Positions 58,663-64,000 of a stretch of DNA of 64,000 bases are shown here, one piece after another. A program made the translations under genes and the position numbers. The stretch is from Brassica napus (taxonomy: Eukaryota > Streptophyta > Magnoliopsida > Brassicales > Brassicaceae). Every line of letters begins with the position of its first letter. Within the stretch, counting starts at the first letter, position 1. The DNA is taken from NCBI RefSeq assembly GCF_020379485.1, contig NC_063436.1:21946423-22010422 (forward strand). The letters run 5' to 3'. The notes below the pieces were generated by a model. The model did no database searches. It was not told the DNA's origin and saw only the letters and a list, made by a program, of their open reading frames with translations.

Positions 58663-60978
58663 TCAATGCTTTTTACTCTTTATTTTCTCCATCAAATCAT
58701 TCAAAACTCTGTATATATCATCCTTCTGGGGATGGTGATGATCCCCAGAGCAAAACTTGTGGATCTGACCTCCAATGGTTATCCAGCTCAGGCCAGGTTC
58801 TTTTCTCATGGCTTGAGAGTTCATCACATTCCTTACACTCAACTCAGCTTCAATATTCCCAGCTTCTCTGTACGCGTTTGACAATAGAACAAGAGCAGCT
58901 GAATCTTCCGGGTTATAACCAATAACCTTCTGAGCCGCAATCTCAGCCAACTGAATGTCCCCATGGACCCTACACGCTCCAAGCAACGTCGACCAGACTT
59001 TCTCATCAGGCTCCATAGGCATCTTCATTATAAACTCCCATGCTTCGGATAGACGTCCCACACGGCCCAGGATATCAACCACACAAGCATAATGTTCAAT
59101 CTCCGGGACCAGTCCATATTTATCCTCCATCAAGTGAAAACACCTCAGGCCTTCGTCCACTAGTCCTCCGTGGCTGCAAGCAAAGAGAAGACATAGGAAC
59201 GTAACAGAGTTTGGTTTGGGAAAGACTAACTCCTCCATCTTTCTAAAGAGTCCTAACGCATCTTTAGCCATGCCGTGTTGGGCGTATCCAGATATCATGG
59301 CGGTCCATGAGACGACATCAGGGTCTTTCAAAGATTCAAAGACCTTGATGGCGTCTCTCACGCTACCGCACTTCGCATACATGTCGATGAGAGCACTCTC
59401 GACGCATTTGTCTGTAGCAAAGCCAGTTTTGTATGTCAAGCTGTGGACTTGCTGTCCATATTCAAGGAAACAGAGGCTAGCACACGACGCGAGCACAGCT
59501 GAAAACGTGATCTGGTTCGGTTGAAACCCCGTTTCTCTCATCTGGGAGAAAACGCTTAGTGCTTCCTCCTCCCATTCAGAAGACTGAGAGTAAGCTGTCA
59601 CAAGCGTTGTCCATGAGATCTGATTCGCTTCCTCTCTATTAACGTCGAAAAGCTTCCTCATTGCTCCAAGCTCACCACTTTTGGCGTATGCATCCATCAA
59701 GGCGTTGAAAAGACACATCACACCGGTGGTTTCTCCCCCACCTTTCACGATCATTCCATGAACCTGCTTTACATATTCTAAAGACCTCATGTCAGCAACT
59801 GAATTCAACGCACTGCAATACGTGTACACATCTCTCTCGACATCATTCCGACACATTCTAAGGAACAGTAACACCGCTTCTTCCCCCTCTCTAGAACTTG
59901 TATAACCAGATAACAAAGCGTTCCACGGTAAATTCACTCCTCTGCATCCAGAGAAACTCGACTCAAAAACCGACCTCGCTTCGGTTAAGCATCCACATTT
60001 CGCAAACATATCAATCAAAGCTGTCCCCACGTGGACGTTCGACTGCACACCCATCTCTAACGCAACACGAGTAATGTATCTACCTTTCTCAGCATCTCCC
60101 AGCTTCCCAACAGCTTTGGAGACGCTGATAAAACACGGCACGTTCGGTCTAATCCCTTCCTCCAGCATCCTCGAGAAACTAACGTACGCTTCCGAGTAAA
60201 GACCGTTCGACGCAAACCCTGATATCATCGCGTTCCACGAAACCTCGTTACGACTCTCCATGGAGCTAAACACCTTACGGGAATCCCCAACCCTCCCCAG
60301 CTTAGCGTACACGCTAAGCAAAGACGTGTTAACAAACGTGAGAGACGAGAACCCGCGTGTCACAACCTGAGCGTGAACCATTTCACAGAGAGTAACGCCG
60401 TCCACGCAACAAGTACACGCCTGCGCTGCAGCGGAAAGAGCGTATTCATCTGGGGAAACATCACAGCTAAGCATCTCGACGAAGTAGCCAAACCCGTCGC
60501 GGTGAAACCCGTTCTCTGTAGCTCCGACTATTAATACAGTCCACGAGAAAACACTCTTGTGGGGAATTTCGTCGAACACCTGGCGTGCGGAGCCGAAGTC
60601 TGAGGTTTTTGAATACGCGATGACCATTTGATTCAACAGCAGCGTCATGGACTTCGACGTAAACTGAGATTTGGTGACGATCCCATGAATCGATTTCGTG
60701 TTTTGAAGAGAGTTTTTATCTGCAGCATCTCGTAAAAGCTCTGTCAGTGATGTAACTGGATAAGGTAATGAGATTGAGATTTCTCGAGGCTTTTGCTTAA
60801 TCTGTGATGGTGGAAACAGTGATGAGGTTCCTGTCTGGAAGGAACACGAGATCTCGTCATGAATGAAAAAGGAAGCTACTTTAAAGATAAGAACTACAGA
60901 GAAAGAGAGAGAGAGAGTTCTTACAGATGATGGGGTATTAATGGTTAGAGGAAACGATATCCCGACAGAGGAGCTCAT
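58663..60978 (-). CDS. Pentatricopeptide repeat protein, PLS class, E/E+ type
   Basis: Organelle RNA-binding protein; PLS-class members usually direct C-to-U editing in plastids or mitochondria. The open frame codes for 771 residues. A GTAAG...CAG intron of 90 bases (60835-60924) can be removed without changing frame, giving 741 residues; it is T-rich and looks genuine. The N-terminus is Ser-rich and basic, fitting an organelle transit peptide. P, L and S motifs run from about residue 110 to 600 (KSVFSWTVLIVGATENG, NEVSWNAMISGFASNGL, VVSWTAMISGYAQHGM). The E domain follows (EPDEKVWSTLLGACRVHGD) and an E+-like end (GLSWITIGGQIHKFCSGD). There is no DYW domain, so editing would need a partner. 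I do not recall a PPR gene at this place in Arabidopsis. Confidence 0.9.
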   Translation of the reverse strand: MSSSVGISFPLTINTPSSVRTLSLSFSVVLIFKVASFFIHDEISCSFQTGTSSLFPPSQIKQKPREISISLPYPVTSLTELLRDAADKNSLQNTKSIHGIVTKSQFTSKSMTLLLNQMVIAYSKTSDFGSARQVFDEIPHKSVFSWTVLIVGATENGFHRDGFGYFVEMLSCDVSPDEYALSAAAQACTCCVDGVTLCEMVHAQVVTRGFSSLTFVNTSLLSVYAKLGRVGDSRKVFSSMESRNEVSWNAMISGFASNGLYSEAYVSFSRMLEEGIRPNVPCFISVSKAVGKLGDAEKGRYITRVALEMGVQSNVHVGTALIDMFAKCGCLTEARSVFESSFSGCRGVNLPWNALLSGYTSSREGEEAVLLFLRMCRNDVERDVYTYCSALNSVADMRSLEYVKQVHGMIVKGGGETTGVMCLFNALMDAYAKSGELGAMRKLFDVNREEANQISWTTLVTAYSQSSEWEEEALSVFSQMRETGFQPNQITFSAVLASCASLCFLEYGQQVHSLTYKTGFATDKCVESALIDMYAKCGSVRDAIKVFESLKDPDVVSWTAMISGYAQHGMAKDALGLFRKMEELVFPKPNSVTFLCLLFACSHGGLVDEGLRCFHLMEDKYGLVPEIEHYACVVDILGRVGRLSEAWEFIMKMPMEPDEKVWSTLLGACRVHGDIQLAEIAAQKVIGYNPEDSAALVLLSNAYREAGNIEAELSVRNVMNSQAMRKEPGLSWITIGGQIHKFCSGDHHHPQKDDIYRVLNDLMEKIKSKKH

Positions 60979-61383
60979 CAGATGTTCTGTCGGATATCAA
61001 GTAACAGAGGATTCCGGCAAGGAGTGGATAGAACCTCCCCGGAAAAAAAACAGATGTTTATGTTCAACAAACTAAAAAAGTTACAAAACGGCAAGCAGTG
61101 CTATCATATTTAACAGGAACGGCAGTGTTTTCTTTGTTTTGTATGTCTTCTGAGTTTTATAATCATTGCCAGAACTGTTTATCCATTTCCCACATACATT
61201 AGAAAGCTCTTGAATTTGTGTAACGAGTAACGACAAAAATATATTTTACTAGTTTTTCTATTAAAGATATGTTCTTTTTTTTTTAAACTAATTTTCTCCG
61301 CTAAAATCAATTCTACACAGAGATTCGATTCTAAGCTGTTTCAGTCCCACGATCTCGGATTTGTTCTCTCCGTACGTACGAAT
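60979..61383. promoter_or_regulatory. Bidirectional promoter between PPR gene and PFK4
   Basis: The two genes diverge from this 405-base gap, so both promoters and 5' leaders lie within it. I do not see a clear TATA box at a standard distance for either gene. Confidence 0.5.
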
Positions 61384-64000
61384 ATGGAAGCTTCGATTTC
61401 GTTAATTGGGTCTACTCCAAAACCCAACCTTTCATCACTTATCAGCCCTTCTTCTTCCGTCGTCCTCCACCCTCGTCTCCCTCTTCCTGCTTTGAGGCTG
61501 AAGAAAGTCTCAGCCTTTCCTCGAATCTCCCACCGTAACCGCCTCATCAGAGCTCAGTGCTCAGATGGATTGAGACCAGAGGAAGACGATGGGTTTGTGC
61601 TAGAAGACGTCCCTCACTTGACAACCTTCCTCCCTGATTTGCCGGTGTGTGTTTTTTTTTTACTTTCCTTGTTTCTGTCTCGTTAGTACATAGAAGAAGC
61701 TTATGGTATGTCTGTAATGAGTTTTTACATTTAAAGGTAATAACTTTTTCTCTTGGGTATATAAGATTTTAATTTGTTTCTGATGTCATAGTCGTACCCA
61801 AATCCACTGAAGGAAAGCCAAGCATACGCCATTGTTAAGTAAGTTAAACTTCTTTCTACATGGCATTAGTAAGTAAACTAGTAATGTATAATGTTTATGG
61901 CTGTTTCTGTAGGCGAACCTTTGTCAGTTCCGAAGATGTGGTTGCACAAAATGTAACCTTTGATCTTTTTATCCCCTAAGCATTCTTCTTTAATTTTGCT
62001 TGCTCAAGTTTCTTCTTCATCTTTTCAGATTGTAGTCCAGAAGGGAAGTAAGCGAGGAGTACACTTTAGGCGAGCAGGGCCTCGAGAAAGAGTATGTTTT
62101 TTTGAACTTTTTGTAAAAAGAATTATTCTCGCAACTGAAAACTTTTTTTGTTCTCAGGTGTACTTCAGATCAGATGAAGTAAAAGCTTGCATAGTGACGT
62201 GTGGGGGCTTGTGCCCTGGGATTAATACGGTTATTAGGGAGATTGTATGTGGATTAAACAGTATGTATGGAGTCAGTAATATTCTCGGCATTCAGGGAGG
62301 ATATAAAGGCTTTTATTCTAAAAACACTATCACCTTGACGCCTAAAGTGGTTAATGATATTCATAAACGTGGTGGAACTTTTCTTCAAACCTCGAGAGGA
62401 GGACATGATACAGCCAAGATTGTTGATAACATTCAAGATAGAGGAATAAATCAGGTAGCTAACATAAACTAATAACCCTTTTTTTTTTCTTTTTTTTAGG
62501 GTATAGTGTTTGGACTAAGCCATAGCTTTCAGGTGTATATTATTGGAGGTGATGGGACTCAAAAGGGTGCAGAGAAGATATACCAGGTGATTTGATTTCA
62601 TCATCACTTGTTAGTAGTTGTTGTGTATATGTAACATTAAGTAATTGAATTGTGAAGGAAGTGGAGAGGCGTGGGCTTCAGGTGGCGGTTTCTGGCATCC
62701 CCAAGACAATTGATAATGATATTGCTGTAAGAACTCTTTCATCTTTGATCTCGTATGGAGTTTCTTATACATCTATCTTCTTCCTCATCCAATGTTTTAG
62801 GTGATTGACAAATCCTTTGGGTTTGACACTGCTGTTGAGGAAGCTCAGAGAGCTATCAATGCTGCACATGTGGAAGTGGAGAGCGTGGAGAATGGAGTTG
62901 GAATTGTTAAACTCATGGGCAGATACAGCGGTGAATGTTCCTGTGGTCTCTACTCTCTTTTTGTGAATCTGAAGGTTAAAACTTTTTTGGTACAAATTTT
63001 CTGCAGGTTTTATTGCAATGATTGCAACTTTAGCAAACCGTGATGTGGTAACAATAGACACTCTTATTTGATTGTTAAAAATTTGTCACAATTAAAGTTT
63101 CTTCTATATATAGTGGCGTTAGTAACAATGGAATGTGTGCAGGATTGTTGCCTGATTCCAGAGTCTCCGTTCTACCTTGAAGGAAAAGGTGGGCTGTTTG
63201 AGTTTGTAGAACAACGACTCAAAGAGAATAGCCACATGGTTATTGTGATAGCCGAAGGAGCTGGACAGGACTATGTTGCTCAAAGCATGCGCGCTTCTGA
63301 AACTAAAGATGCGTCAGGAAATAGACTCTTGCTTGATGTTGGTCTGTGGTTGACTCAACAGATTAAGGTTAGAAAATGGTTTCTAAGTTGTTGTTTTTTG
63401 TTTTTTTTTGAGAAACATTCGAGATGAGTTTTTTTTGTGAACACAACGTTGCAGGATCATTTTACAAATGTTCGGAAAATGACTATAAACATGAAGTACA
63501 TAGGTATATATATATATCTTCAGATTCGTTGTCTCTGTCTTGTTAATGATCTTCTGCACATTTTATTGACTCAATATACTTTGTAGATCCGACGTATATG
63601 ATAAGAGCAATACCGAGTAACGCATCAGACAATGTCTATTGCACTCTTCTTGCCCAAAGTGCAGTTCATGGAGCAATGGCTGGGTACTCTGGTTTCACCG
63701 TTGGACCAGTTAACAGCAGACATGCTTACATCCCTATTTCTGTAAGCTTTACACAATTTTTACTTAATCATGGAGGAGTCATATATATAATAATTCAATG
63801 ACTTTTGAGTGACATGTTGTGTATTTGTGCAGCGAGTGACAGAAGTGACCAATACGGTGAAGTTAACGGATAGGATGTGGGCTAGACTCCTTGCATCGAC
63901 AAATCAACCGAGTTTCTTGACTGGTGAAGGAGCGTTGAAGAATGTGATCGACATGGAAACTCAAGATAAGATTGATAACATGAAGATCTCTTCTATCTAG
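61384..64000 (+). CDS. PFK4: ATP-dependent 6-phosphofructokinase, chloroplastic
   Basis: Phosphorylates fructose 6-phosphate with ATP, a committing step of glycolysis, in the plastid. Thirteen exons (61384-61644, 61792-61838, 61913-61952, 62029-62091, 62158-62454, 62533-62586, 62658-62726, 62801-62930, 63007-63047, 63143-63367, 63455-63503, 63587-63741, 63833-64000) join to 532 residues. The first 55 or so residues are Ser/Arg-rich without acids, a plastid transit peptide. GGLCPGIN (153-160) and GGDGTQKGA (241-249) line the nucleotide site; PKTIDNDI (269-276) carries the catalytic Asp; MGRYSGF and the PESPF loop bind the sugar phosphate. The stop codon TAG is the last triplet of the window, so the 3' untranslated region is not seen. 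Corresponds to At5g61580. Confidence 0.95.

Overview
This window is plant nuclear DNA from the Brassicaceae, probably a Brassica relative. The genes are split by short AT-rich GT-AG introns, the spacers are AT-rich and full of transposons, and from about 9.6 kb onward the gene order is the one I recall for Arabidopsis thaliana chromosome 5, about At5g61470 to At5g61580. Orthology is from memory and protein resemblance; no search was run. Where exon lists are given, I read the splice sites in the sequence and checked that the summed coding length is a multiple of three (the terpene synthase locus is the exception).

Layout. 1-2229 (-): terpene synthase locus, cut by the window edge and carrying a frameshift. 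3505-8911: CACTA (En/Spm) DNA transposon with a CGA target duplication; it has an intact accessory gene, a broken remnant of the real transposase and a hAT-type element nested in an intron. 9651-10469 (+): C2H2 zinc-finger protein. 11876-15134 (-): the PXY/TDR receptor kinase. 15135-23668: gene-free spacer with a non-autonomous Helitron and a miniature LTR retrotransposon (TRIM). 23669-24733 (+): tail-anchored protein of unknown function. 25128-26944 (-): ATG3. 27778-29999 (-): sugar transporter STP3. 32001-33824 (+): RhoGAP-like protein. 34310-36155 (+): aspartylglucosaminidase-family hydrolase. 37585-41290 and 51322-54532 (+): tandem pair of USP/kinase/U-box E3 ligases, the second with an in-frame stop. 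41291-51321: the pair is pushed apart by Helitrons and a PIF/Harbinger-type element. 56469-58270 (+): receptor-like pseudokinase. 58663-60978 (-): PPR protein. 61384-64000 (+): plastid phosphofructokinase PFK4, whose stop codon is the last triplet of the window.

The genes form no operon or single pathway. They are an ancestral collinear block: vascular stem-cell signalling (PXY), autophagy (ATG3), hexose uptake (STP3), G-protein regulation, protein degradation, glycolysis. Mobile DNA sits in the spacers and introns.

The least expected pattern is a set of at least nine very small insertions scattered along the window. Each is a few bases plus a short poly(A) (or poly(T) on the other strand) flanked by direct repeats of 9-18 bp. 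They look like target-primed retrotransposition events in which almost only the tail was copied. Other points of interest are the Harbinger-type element carrying a GRF zinc finger but no visible transposase, the single nonsense codon in the second U-box kinase, and a 40-base pure C run inside a MITE-like intron insert.
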